64,000 bases of DNA. Source: Streptomyces longisporoflavus. GTDB lineage: Bacteria; Actinomycetota; Actinomycetes; Streptomycetales; Streptomycetaceae. The notes under the pieces are model-generated. The model saw only the letters and a list, made by a program, of their open reading frames with translations. It searched no databases and was not told the origin of the DNA. Both the position numbers and the translations under genes were made by a program. The stretch covers positions 372,001 through 436,000 of the forward strand of contig NZ_BMTR01000005.1 in NCBI RefSeq assembly GCF_014649775.1, given 5' to 3'. Below, in pieces: positions 26,291 through 33,976 of this stretch. Within the stretch, counting starts at the first letter, position 1; each line of letters begins with the position of its first letter.

Positions 26291-27478
26291 CTACGGGAGC
26301 GCCAGCATCCGCTCCAGGGCCAGCTTCGCGAACTGCTCGGTCTCGCGGTCGACCTCGATCTGGTTGACCAGCTTGCCCTCGGCCAGCGACTCCAGGGCCC
26401 AGACCAGGTGCGGCAGGTCGATCCGGTTCATGGTCGAGCAGAAGCAGACCGTCTTGTCGAGGAAGACGATCTCCTTGTCCTCGGCGGCGAAACGGTTCGC
26501 CAGGCGGCGTACGAGGTTCAGCTCGGTCCCGATCGCCCACTTGGAACCGGCGGGAGCCGCTTCGAGGGTCTGGATGATGTGCTCCGTGGAGCCCACGTAG
26601 TCCGCCGCGGCCACGACCTCGTGCTTGCACTCGGGGTGCACCAGGACGTTGACGCCGGGAATCCGCGCGCGCACGTCCTCCACGGACTCCAGCGAGAAGC
26701 GCCCGTGCACGGAGCAGTGCCCGCGCCACAGGATCATCTTCGCGTCACGCAGCTGCTCGACGGTCAGGCCGCCGTTCGGCTTGTGCGGGTTGTAGACCAC
26801 GCAGTCGTCGAGCGAGAGGCCCATGTCGCGCACGGCGGTGTTCCGGCCGAGGTGCTGGTCGGGCAGGAAGAGGATCTTCTCGCCCTGCTCGAAGGCCCAC
26901 TCCAGGGCCCGCTTGGCATTCGACGACGTGCAGATCGTCCCGCCGTGCTTGCCGGTGAAGGCCTTGATGTCGGCGGAGGAGTTCATGTACGAGACGGGCA
27001 CGACCTGCTCGGATATGCCGGCCTCGGCCAGCACGTCCCAGCACTCCGCGACCTGCTCGGCGGTGGCCATGTCGGCCATCGAGCAGCCGGCGGCCAGGTC
27101 AGGAAGGACGACCTTCTGGTCGTCCGTCGTCAGGATGTCGGCGGACTCGGCCATGAAGTGCACGCCGCAGAAGACGATGTACTCGGCCTCGGGCTTGGCG
27201 GCCGCGTCCTTGGCCAGCTTGAAGGAGTCGCCGGTGACATCCGCGAACTGGATGACCTCGTCGCGCTGGTAGTGGTGGCCGAGCACGAAGACCTTGTCGC
27301 CGAGCTTCTCCTTGGCGGCGCGGGCGCGCTCCACCAGGTCGGGGTCGGAGGGCGACGGCAGATCGCCGGGGCACTCCACGCCGCGCTCGCTCTTCGGGTC
27401 GGCCTCGCGGCCGAGCAGCAGCAGGGCGAGCGGCGTCGGCTGGACGTCGAGCTCCACGGGGGACTGGGCGGTGGTCAC
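26291..27478 (-). CDS. nadA: Quinolinate synthase
   Basis: A [4Fe-4S] enzyme of 395 residues that condenses iminoaspartate with dihydroxyacetone phosphate in de novo NAD synthesis. Family segments include FVLGHHYQRDEVIQFADVTGDSF, the cluster cysteines in VFCGVHFMAE, VHPECKHEV and KTVCFCSTMNRID, and LPDQHLGRNT. The start was set at GTG 27478, nine bases after GAAAGG; an upstream GTG at 27487 would add three residues. nadB and nadC are not adjacent. Three palindromes precede the gene at 27516-27562, in AT-rich DNA unusual for this genome, suggesting NAD-responsive repression. Confidence 0.93.
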   Translation of the reverse strand: MTTAQSPVELDVQPTPLALLLLGREADPKSERGVECPGDLPSPSDPDLVERARAAKEKLGDKVFVLGHHYQRDEVIQFADVTGDSFKLAKDAAAKPEAEYIVFCGVHFMAESADILTTDDQKVVLPDLAAGCSMADMATAEQVAECWDVLAEAGISEQVVPVSYMNSSADIKAFTGKHGGTICTSSNAKRALEWAFEQGEKILFLPDQHLGRNTAVRDMGLSLDDCVVYNPHKPNGGLTVEQLRDAKMILWRGHCSVHGRFSLESVEDVRARIPGVNVLVHPECKHEVVAAADYVGSTEHIIQTLEAAPAGSKWAIGTELNLVRRLANRFAAEDKEIVFLDKTVCFCSTMNRIDLPHLVWALESLAEGKLVNQIEVDRETEQFAKLALERMLALP

Positions 27479-27515
27479 GACACGCACCCTTTCTTTTTCT
27501 GCAGACAAGGCTTCT

Positions 27516-27562
27516 CGTCTAATTGACGTTATCTATCATAACCGCTTCACGTCAGTTTGACG
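27516..27562. promoter_or_regulatory. nadA operator/promoter region with three palindromes
   Basis: Two related 13-bp inverted repeats, CGTCTAATTGACG (27516-27528) and CGTCAGTTTGACG (27550-27562), flank GTTATCTATCATAAC (27528-27542). Reading toward nadA, CTGACG and TAACGT spaced 18 bp could be the promoter, which the repeats would cover. A repressor site is inferred; the regulator is not in this window. Confidence 0.5.
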
Positions 27563-27721
27563 ATGGCCATAGTGTCGATGTGACGCGTTCGCCTCCGGCG
27601 GGCCGGTGCTCCCGGGGGCGGCATGTGCGAGCATGAAGGGACAGACAGTCGACAGACACGTCGTCAGTCAGCCGAGAGCCGCCGAGAGACACAGCCCTCG
27701 GCCCGGAATGAATCCGCGGCC

Positions 27722-27741
27722 CCGACGGTTGCAACCGTCGG
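27722..27741. promoter_or_regulatory. 20-bp perfect palindrome before the Fe-S carrier gene
   Basis: CCGACGGTTG and its complement meet with no spacer, 34 bp before the start codon. It may be a protein-binding site or a hairpin in the 5' leader. Confidence 0.4.
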
Positions 27742-27775
27742 CAAGCAGTCTCCGTACAACCCGGGAGAGAAGCAG

Positions 27776-28132
27776 ATGTCCGTATCGGACGAGACCACCA
27801 CCGTGAGCGACGGCATCCTCCTGTCCGACGCCGCCGCGGCCAAGGTCAAGGGCCTTCTTGAGCAGGAGGGCCGGGATGACCTGGCGCTGCGCGTCGCCGT
27901 TCAGCCCGGTGGCTGCTCAGGCCTTCGCTACCAGCTGTTCTTCGACGAGCGCTCGCTCGACGGCGACGTGGTCAAGGACTTCGACGGCGTCAAGGTCGTC
28001 ACCGACCGGATGAGCGCTCCCTACCTGGGCGGCGCCTCCATCGACTTCGTCGACACCATCGAGAAGCAGGGCTTCACGATCGACAACCCGAACGCCACGG
28101 GCTCCTGCGCCTGCGGCGACTCGTTCAGCTAA
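27776..28132 (+). CDS. erpA: A-type iron-sulfur cluster carrier (ErpA/HesB family)
   Basis: A 118-residue Fe-S carrier with the three conserved cysteines: one in QPGGCSGLRYQLFFD and two in GSCACGDSFS at the C-terminus. Such proteins hold and pass Fe-S clusters to targets; NadA, divergently encoded next door, is one plausible client. GGGAGAG lies eight bases before the ATG at 27776. A longer in-frame extension to 27623 is rich in Arg/Ser and is unlikely to be translated. A 20-bp-stem terminator follows. Confidence 0.92.
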   Translation: MSVSDETTTVSDGILLSDAAAAKVKGLLEQEGRDDLALRVAVQPGGCSGLRYQLFFDERSLDGDVVKDFDGVKVVTDRMSAPYLGGASIDFVDTIEKQGFTIDNPNATGSCACGDSFS

Positions 28133-28142
28133 ATCCGCGCGT

Positions 28143-28190
28143 ACGTGCGAAGGCGGCCCCCGGAGTTCTGCGGGGGCCGCCTTCGCACGT
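28143..28190. terminator. Very strong bidirectional terminator
   Basis: Perfect 20-base arms (28143-28162, 28171-28190) with an 8-base loop separate the Fe-S carrier gene from the convergent membrane-anchored protein gene. Confidence 0.88.
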
Positions 28191-28200
28191 GTCCGGGGTG

Positions 28201-29715
28201 CTACTTGCGCGGCACGGTCCCGCCTCCCTGAGCGTCCACGACCTTGCGGTCGCCCAGCGGCTCGTCCAGGGTCACGGTCTCCGTGAACTCCTTGGCCATC
28301 ATGACGCAGACCTCGCCCTTCTTACGGGTCTCGGTCACCTTCACGCGCACGCTGTCCTTGCTCTCGTCGGCCGATGCCGAGTACTCGCCGCAGGCGCCGC
28401 CGTAGAAGTGCACCGTCAGGGACTCGCCGTCCGCGCGGTAGGACTCGACGTGCGCCGCCGGGTCCTTCGCGCCGCCCGCGCCGGGCTCCTGCCCGGGCTT
28501 GCCGGTGGGCGTCGGAGGCGAGGACGGGGTGCTCGGGGAGGTGATGAACTTCGGCTCCACCGCCGGGTGCGTCACCGTGAAGGTGTCCTCGGCGCCCTGC
28601 GGCAGCACGTCGAACAGCCAGGAGGGCACGAGCGTCTGGCGCCCGTCCACGAACTGCACCGCGAGCCCGAACGTGGCGTCCTTCACCGTGATCGGCTGCG
28701 GCTTCGGGGGTGCGGACGAGGGCTCGCACGGAGCCTGCTTCTTGCCCTCCTCGCCCGAGGCGTCCTCCGGCATGGCGGTGGCGCAGCCGCCGATGCCGAC
28801 GCTCCCGCCGCCGCCCGACTTGTTGAGCTGCGCCAAGGTCTCGTCGGCGCTGATCACCGGGTACGTCGCACCCTTCTCCGGCGCCTTCAACTGGCCGCTG
28901 CCGCCGACCACTTGACCGTCCGAGCCGACCTGGACGCCGGTCGACCAGCCGTAGGTCGGCAGGCCGCCCACCTCCGGGTCGGCGTTCACCACGCGTACGG
29001 CGCCCATGAGTTGATCGGCGTCCAGCTTCGCGTCGTCCTGTCCGACCGCCTTCAGGACCGGCGCCGCGGCCTTCTTCGCCTCGCTCTCGCCGACCGCGTC
29101 ACCCTTGCCGTTCGGGGCGGTGGACGTCGTCCCCGAATCCGCTGAACCCTCCGAACAAGGCTTGCCCTTCCGGCAGTTGTCGCTGCCGCCGGTGGCGTAC
29201 CGCGAGAACGTCCAGGTGCCCGGTGCCTGCTTGCTCACCTGGAGCGAGGGGCCCGAACCGTCCTTCGCGGGACCGACCTGCCAGGCGCCGTCCCGCGAGG
29301 TGGGCTTGCCCGCGAGGCCGAGGGCGTCGGCCAGCTTCGTGACCTGCTCCCGGCTGACGGTGCCCCGCGCGTGGTAGACCGCCGCCGAGTCGGGGCCGCC
29401 GGGCAGCTTGCCCTCGGCGCGGTAGGCGGCGCCGTTCGGGTCGGGCTCACCGGGGGCGATGCCCTCGGTGCCGCCTTCCTTGCCGCCCTCCTGCCGGTCG
29501 CCGTCCGTGTGTCCGTCGAGGGCAAGGGGCGGAGGCGTTCCGCCGTCGCCGGCCGGAGAACTGCCGTTGCCGCCGCTGCCGCCTGACGCGGTCGCGGCGA
29601 AGTACGCGCCGCCGCCACCGACGAGCAGCACCGTGGCCGCCACCGACGCGACGGCGAGGCGGGAACGCCGCCGGTGCTGCTCGGCCGCGTCATGAACGGG
29701 TCGCTCGGTGCTCAC
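28201..29715 (-). CDS. Membrane-anchored extracytoplasmic protein, function unknown
   Basis: A 504-residue protein. After a short cytoplasmic N-terminus with RRRSR comes one transmembrane helix (SRLAVASVAATVLLVGGGGAY, about 18-40), then a Gly/Pro/Asp-rich linker and a large outer domain. Two proline/threonine-rich spacers interrupt it (PSSAPPKPQP; PSTPSSPPTPTGKPGQEP), and five cysteines could form disulfides. The start is GTG 29715, preceded by AAGGAG at seven bases. I recognise no catalytic motif. Topology (one N-terminal span, outside domain) resembles sensors or anchored stalk proteins of the envelope. Confidence 0.8.
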   Translation of the reverse strand: MSTERPVHDAAEQHRRRSRLAVASVAATVLLVGGGGAYFAATASGGSGGNGSSPAGDGGTPPPLALDGHTDGDRQEGGKEGGTEGIAPGEPDPNGAAYRAEGKLPGGPDSAAVYHARGTVSREQVTKLADALGLAGKPTSRDGAWQVGPAKDGSGPSLQVSKQAPGTWTFSRYATGGSDNCRKGKPCSEGSADSGTTSTAPNGKGDAVGESEAKKAAAPVLKAVGQDDAKLDADQLMGAVRVVNADPEVGGLPTYGWSTGVQVGSDGQVVGGSGQLKAPEKGATYPVISADETLAQLNKSGGGGSVGIGGCATAMPEDASGEEGKKQAPCEPSSAPPKPQPITVKDATFGLAVQFVDGRQTLVPSWLFDVLPQGAEDTFTVTHPAVEPKFITSPSTPSSPPTPTGKPGQEPGAGGAKDPAAHVESYRADGESLTVHFYGGACGEYSASADESKDSVRVKVTETRKKGEVCVMMAKEFTETVTLDEPLGDRKVVDAQGGGTVPRK

Positions 29716-29826
29716 CGCATCGCTCCTTCGACTGCACTGCTGTCCCTGGAGGCCCGTGCGTGGGCCTCGTTCGTATTCCGCGTCCCCTTTACGGGGGACA
29801 GCGGTGGGACGCGGCGGGGGAGCGCG

Positions 29827-29856
29827 CGGTTCCATCGGCGCGCGCCGATGGAACCG
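29827..29856 (-). terminator. Perfect 30-bp palindrome
   Basis: Fifteen-base arms with no loop, 38 bp past the stop of the small peptide gene at 29895, and upstream of the anchored-protein gene. It probably terminates the small gene. Confidence 0.7.
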
Positions 29857-29894
29857 TCCTTGTCTCGGTCAGGCTCAGTCGGCTTCGGGCGGCC

Positions 29895-30137
29895 TCAGTC
29901 GCCGTACTCCGACATGCCGTCGATCAGCCGCGCGGACGCGGGCGGGACGCTGATCCCGTGGATCAGCGCGGGCGACACGGAAGCGGTCGCGGCGGCCGTG
30001 GGACTCACCCAGTGCGGAGCCATCCGGGCGCAGTCGCCCCGCAGGGTCTCCATGTTCTCCGGGTTCTCCGGGTTCTCCGGCTTTTCCGGGGGCTCGGCGG
30101 GACGTGCGGTGACGACATGCTTCGGGATAACGGCCAT
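29895..30137 (-). CDS. Small protein of 80 residues, function unknown
   Basis: An 80-residue product starting MAVIPKHVVTARPAEPPEKP, followed by a PENPENPEN repeat, a single Cys (RGDCARMAPHWV), and a C-terminal segment ALIHGISVPPASARLIDGMS ending in EYGD. GC3 is very high, which supports coding. TACGGT lies six bases before the ATG and no Shine-Dalgarno is present, so it is probably leaderless. GTG at 30161 would add eight residues. It has its own terminator. The repeat LI(H/D)G(I/M)S in the tail and the leader-plus-tail layout resemble a modified-peptide precursor, but no tailoring enzyme is adjacent, so no function is assigned. Confidence 0.6.
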   Translation of the reverse strand: MAVIPKHVVTARPAEPPEKPENPENPENMETLRGDCARMAPHWVSPTAAATASVSPALIHGISVPPASARLIDGMSEYGD

Positions 30138-30271
30138 AACCGCACCGTACGCATCGCACACCTCGCGAAAAAAGACCTACTAACGGGTAGTTTGGCCTCT
30201 TCAGAAGGGGTGCCCCGACCCGGTAGCGTGAACTGTCAACCCCCGCCTCTCCTCCACAGGAGCATGCCGTC

Positions 30272-31246
30272 GTGCGTATCGCAGTCACCGGCTCCATCGC
30301 CACCGACCACCTGATGACCTTCCCCGGCCGCTTCGCCGACCAACTGGTCGCGGATCAGTTGCACACGGTTTCTCTCTCGTTCCTGGTCGACGCCCTGGAC
30401 GTCCGCAGGGGAGGTGTCGCCGCCAACATCTGCTTCGGGATGGGCCAGCTCGGCACGGACCCGATCCTGGTCGGAGCCGCGGGCTCGGACTTCGGCGAGT
30501 ACCGCGCCTGGCTCGACCGGCACGGCGTGGACACGGCGTCGGTCCGCATCTCCGAAACGCTGCACACGGCCCGCTTCGTGTGCACCACGGACGCCGACCA
30601 CAACCAGATCGGCTCGTTCTACACGGGCGCGATGAGCGAGGCCCGCCTCATCGAACTGAAGACCGTGGCCGACCGCGTGGGCGGTCTCGACCTGGTCCTC
30701 ATCGGCGCGGACGACCCCGAGGCGATGATGCGCCACACCGAGGAGTGCCGGACGCGCGAGATCCCCTTCGCCGCAGACTTCTCCCAGCAGATCGCGCGCA
30801 TGGAGGGCGAGGAGATCCGTACCCTCCTCGACGGCGCGACGTACCTCTTCTCGAACGAGTACGAGAAGGGGCTCATCGAGTCCAAGACCGGCTGGACCGA
30901 CGCCGAGATCCTCTCCAAGGTCGGCCACCGCGTGACCACCCTCGGCGCGAACGGCGTACGCATCGAGGCCGCGGGACAGGACCCGATCGAGGTCGGCGTC
31001 CCCGAGGAGAAGGCGAAGGTCGAGCCCACCGGTGTCGGCGACGGGTTCCGCGCGGGCTTCCTCTCGGGCCTGTCCTGGGGAGTCTCCCTGGAGCGCTCGG
31101 CGCAGCTCGGCTGCATGCTCGCCACCCTGGTGATCGAGAACGTCGGCACCCAGGAGTACGAGCTGCACCGCAGCGACTTCATGGACCGCTTCACCAAGGC
31201 GTACGGCGACGAGGCGGCGTCCGAGGTCCGGGCCCGCCTGGCCTGA
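30272..31246 (+). CDS. adoK: Adenosine kinase, PfkB/ribokinase family
   Basis: A 324-residue sugar/nucleoside kinase that closely follows the mycobacterial AdoK as I remember it: ITGSIATDHLM-type start (VTGSIATDHLMTFPGRF), SLSFLVDALDVRRGGVAANICF, HTARFVCTTDADHNQIGSFYTGAMSEAR, and the PfkB signature PTGVGDGFRAGFLSG with the catalytic Asp near residue 257. The length is identical to M. tuberculosis AdoK. It phosphorylates adenosine to AMP in purine salvage. The GTG at 30272 has AGGAG 12 bases upstream. It is divergent from the small peptide gene and convergent with the IscS-TusA fusion. Confidence 0.9.
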   Translation: MRIAVTGSIATDHLMTFPGRFADQLVADQLHTVSLSFLVDALDVRRGGVAANICFGMGQLGTDPILVGAAGSDFGEYRAWLDRHGVDTASVRISETLHTARFVCTTDADHNQIGSFYTGAMSEARLIELKTVADRVGGLDLVLIGADDPEAMMRHTEECRTREIPFAADFSQQIARMEGEEIRTLLDGATYLFSNEYEKGLIESKTGWTDAEILSKVGHRVTTLGANGVRIEAAGQDPIEVGVPEEKAKVEPTGVGDGFRAGFLSGLSWGVSLERSAQLGCMLATLVIENVGTQEYELHRSDFMDRFTKAYGDEAASEVRARLA

Positions 31247-31261
31247 CCCCGCCCGGCCCGG

Positions 31262-32641
31262 TCAGGAGCTCCGGCGGACCACATAGGCGCTGCCCCGGTC
31301 CGCCGGCTCCTCGCCCACGTACTCCTGGCCCCGCATCTCGCACCACGCAGGGATGTCGAGCCGCGCCGCCTCGTCGTCGGCGAGGACCGTGACGGTGCCG
31401 CCCACCGGGACGTCCCCGATCACCTTCGCGAGCTCGATGACGGGGAGCGGGCAGCGCTTGCCGAGCGCGTCCACGACGAGTGAGGCCGACTCCGTACGCG
31501 GCGCCGCCGCCACCGGAGCGCCCAGTTGTTCGCGCACTCCGGCCACCACACCCGGCAGCACCTCCAGGAAGCGCTCCACCTCCGCTTCCTGCGTCCCCCG
31601 TGGGAGTGACACCCGGACGTTGCCCTCGCTCAGTACGCCCATGGCCTTCAGGACGTGGCTCGGGGTCAGCGTCGAGCTGGTGCAGGACGAGCCGGACGAG
31701 ACCGAGAAACCGGCCCGGTCCAGCTCGTGCAGGACTGTCTCCCCGTCGACATAGAGACACGAGAAGGTCACCAGGTGGGGCAGTCGCCGCACCGGGTCGC
31801 CCACCACCTCCACGTCCGGCACGAGCCCCGGCACCCGCGCCCGGATCCGCTCCGTCAACTCCCGCAGCCGCGCGCCCTCCTCGGCCGCCTCCGCCTGTAC
31901 GGCGCGCAGCGAGGCCGCCGCGGCGACCACCGCGGGGATGTTCTCGAAGCCGGGGGCGCGCCCGGACTCCCGCTCGTCGGCGGGGCCCCGCGCGGCGAAC
32001 CGCACCCCCTTGCGCACGACGAGCAGGCCCACGCCCGCGGGCCCGCCCCACTTGTGGGCGCTCGCCGCGAGCAATGACCACTGGCCGTCCACTCGGCCCC
32101 ACGGCAGCGACTGCGCGGCGTCCACCAGGAGCGGTACCCCGGCGGCCCGACACGCCGAAGCGACGTCGGCCGTCGGCTGCTCGGTGCCCACCTCGTGGTT
32201 GGCGGACTGGAGGCAGGCAAGGGCCGTGTCGGGGCGCAGCGCGGCCGCGTACGCCTCCGGGGAGACCGCGCCGGCCCGGTCCACCCCCACCTCGGTCACC
32301 GTCCCGCCCGCGGCCTCGTGGGATGCCGCCGAATGGAGGACCGACGAGTGTTCGACGCCGGACACCACGAGATGCCGCCCGACACGCCGGCGCCCGGCGA
32401 GGGCACCGGCGATCCCGGAGTGCACGGCCACGGTGCCGGACGGGGTGAAGGAGAGCTCGTCGGGGCGGCAGCCGACGGCCTCGGCGGCAGCCTCCCGCGC
32501 TGCGTCGAGCAGCAGCCTGGCCCGCCGCCCCTCGCGGTAGAGCCGAGCGGGATCGGCCCACCCCTCGTCCAACGAGGCTTGCAGCGCCTGCCGGGCCACG
32601 GGATGGAGGGGAGCGGAGGAGGCGACATCGAAGTAGGACAC
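31262..32641 (-). CDS. Cysteine desulfurase (IscS/NifS type) fused to a TusA-like domain
   Basis: A 459-residue fusion. Residues 1 to about 380 are a class V PLP enzyme with FDVASSAPLHP, the PLP lysine in SAHKWGGPAGVG, and the mobile-loop cysteine in SVSSGSSCTSSTLTPSHVLKAMG. The C-terminal ~75 residues are TusA-like, with VDALGKRCPLPVIELAKVI carrying the sulfur-accepting CPxP cysteine. Sulfur from cysteine could pass within one chain from the desulfurase to TusA, then to tRNA thiolation, molybdopterin or another acceptor. The GTG start has TAGCGT six bases upstream and no Shine-Dalgarno, so it is likely leaderless. The 372 bp to ctaC (32642-33013) hold its promoter and the ctaC promoter region. 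Confidence 0.9.
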   Translation of the reverse strand: MSYFDVASSAPLHPVARQALQASLDEGWADPARLYREGRRARLLLDAAREAAAEAVGCRPDELSFTPSGTVAVHSGIAGALAGRRRVGRHLVVSGVEHSSVLHSAASHEAAGGTVTEVGVDRAGAVSPEAYAAALRPDTALACLQSANHEVGTEQPTADVASACRAAGVPLLVDAAQSLPWGRVDGQWSLLAASAHKWGGPAGVGLLVVRKGVRFAARGPADERESGRAPGFENIPAVVAAAASLRAVQAEAAEEGARLRELTERIRARVPGLVPDVEVVGDPVRRLPHLVTFSCLYVDGETVLHELDRAGFSVSSGSSCTSSTLTPSHVLKAMGVLSEGNVRVSLPRGTQEAEVERFLEVLPGVVAGVREQLGAPVAAAPRTESASLVVDALGKRCPLPVIELAKVIGDVPVGGTVTVLADDEAARLDIPAWCEMRGQEYVGEEPADRGSAYVVRRSS

Positions 32642-32906
32642 GGCCCAACGCTAGAACGTAAGTGCCCCGGGGGAGCGCCTCGGGTGAGCGCCCCGAAGGG
32701 GGCGGGGCCGTGACATTCGCGGCTCCGCCGCGTGGGCGCGCTCGGCCACGACGCTCCCGCAGTCGCGGACCGGCAGATTCCGCCGGGGCGGCGGGCGACC
32801 GGACCTCCCGTCAGAAAGCCACCGCGGGCCGGGCGTAACACCCTTCGGAGTGACCCGCGGCGCGTTAGGCACCCTCCCCGCGCGACCCCAAATAGCGTCC
32901 AGTAAG

Positions 32907-32931
32907 GTTTGGCCCGCATAAACATCCAAAC
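32907..32931. promoter_or_regulatory. Inverted repeat GTTTGG-N13-CCAAAC upstream of ctaC
   Basis: Six-base arms spaced by 13 bp enclose CATAAA, which could be a -10 box for ctaC about 90 bp downstream. A further CCAAA lies at 32888-32892. Operator function is speculative. Confidence 0.3.
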
Positions 32932-33013
32932 CCCTGCCCGCCGCAGGGCGGCGACCGACGACCGAGAAGGCCGCACCCGACCGCGCGGGCCGAGACTCTC
33001 GGGAAGGCGCTAC

Positions 33014-33976
33014 GTGAGTCCCAACGGCTCCGACCGCTCGTCGCGGCGCCCGATGCGGCGGAAGCTGCCGCAGGTGCTGACTGCGGGCCTGATCCTGGCA
33101 ACCGCGACCGGTTGCACATACAAGGACTTTCCCCGCCTTGGTATGCCCACCCCCGTAACGGAGGAGGCTCCGCGGATCCTCTCCCTCTGGCAGGGCTCGT
33201 GGGCGGCAGCGCTCGCCACGGGCGTGCTGGTGTGGGGACTGATCATCTGGAGCGTCATCTTCCACCGGCGCAGCCGCACCAAGGTGGAAGTACCTCCGCA
33301 GACGCGTTACAACATGCCCATCGAGACGCTCTACACGGTGGTTCCCCTCATCATCGTCTCGGTGCTCTTCTACTTCACGGCTCGTGATGAGTCGAAGCTC
33401 CTCCACCTCGACGACAAGCCCGCCCACACGGTCAACGTGGTCGGCTATCAGTGGAGCTGGGGCTTCAACTACATCGAGGACGTGAAGGGTTCCGACAAGG
33501 ACGACGCCAAGACGGCCAAGGAGCTGGAGTCCATCCCGGACAAGTTCCGTGATGCGTTCCCGTCCAACGCCGGCGGTGTCTACGACGTCGGTACGCCCGG
33601 CCAGCGGAACCCGCAGAACAACAACCCCGGTCCGACCCTCTGGCTCCCCAAGGGCGAGAAGGTCCGGTTCGTGCTGACTTCGCGTGACGTCATCCACTCC
33701 TTCTGGGTGGTGCCGTTCCTCATGAAGCAGGACGTCATCCCGGGCCACACGAACGCCTTCGAGGTGACTCCCAACAAGGAGGGCACCTTCATGGGCAAGT
33801 GCGCGGAGCTCTGCGGTGTCGACCACTCCCGGATGCTCTTCAACGTGAAGGTCGTTTCCCCCGAGCGCTACCAGAAGCACCTCGAGGACCTGGCGAAGAA
33901 GAACCAGACCGGTTACATCCCGGCCGGCATCGAGCAGACGAAGCACGAGAAGAACCGGGAGACGAACAACCTGTGA
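33014..33976 (+). CDS. ctaC: Cytochrome c oxidase subunit II
   Basis: A 320-residue CuA-bearing subunit of the aa3 oxidase that takes electrons from the bc1 complex. A lipoprotein-type signal ends at LILATATGC, followed by two transmembrane segments (about 60-82 and 108-130) and an outer cupredoxin domain. CuA ligands are visible in [11 protein letters not shown] and [12 protein letters not shown]. An insertion of charged residues near 160-200 ([17 protein letters not shown]) is typical of actinobacterial CtaC. The GTG has GGGAAGG upstream. Its stop overlaps the ctaD start as GTGA. Confidence 0.95.
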   Translation: MSPNGSDRSSRRPMRRKLPQVLTAGLILATATGCTYKDFPRLGMPTPVTEEAPRILSLWQGSWAAALATGVLVWGLIIWSVIFHRRSRTKVEVPPQTRYNMPIETLYTVVPLIIVSVLFYFTARDESKLLHLDDKPAHTVNVVGYQWSWGFNYIEDVKGSDKDDAKTAKELESIPDKFRDAFPSNAGGVYDVGTPGQRNPQNNNPGPTLWLPKGEKVRFVLTSRDVIHSFWVVPFLMKQDVIPGHTNAFEVTPNKEGTFMGKCAELCGVDHSRMLFNVKVVSPERYQKHLEDLAKKNQTGYIPAGIEQTKHEKNRETNNL

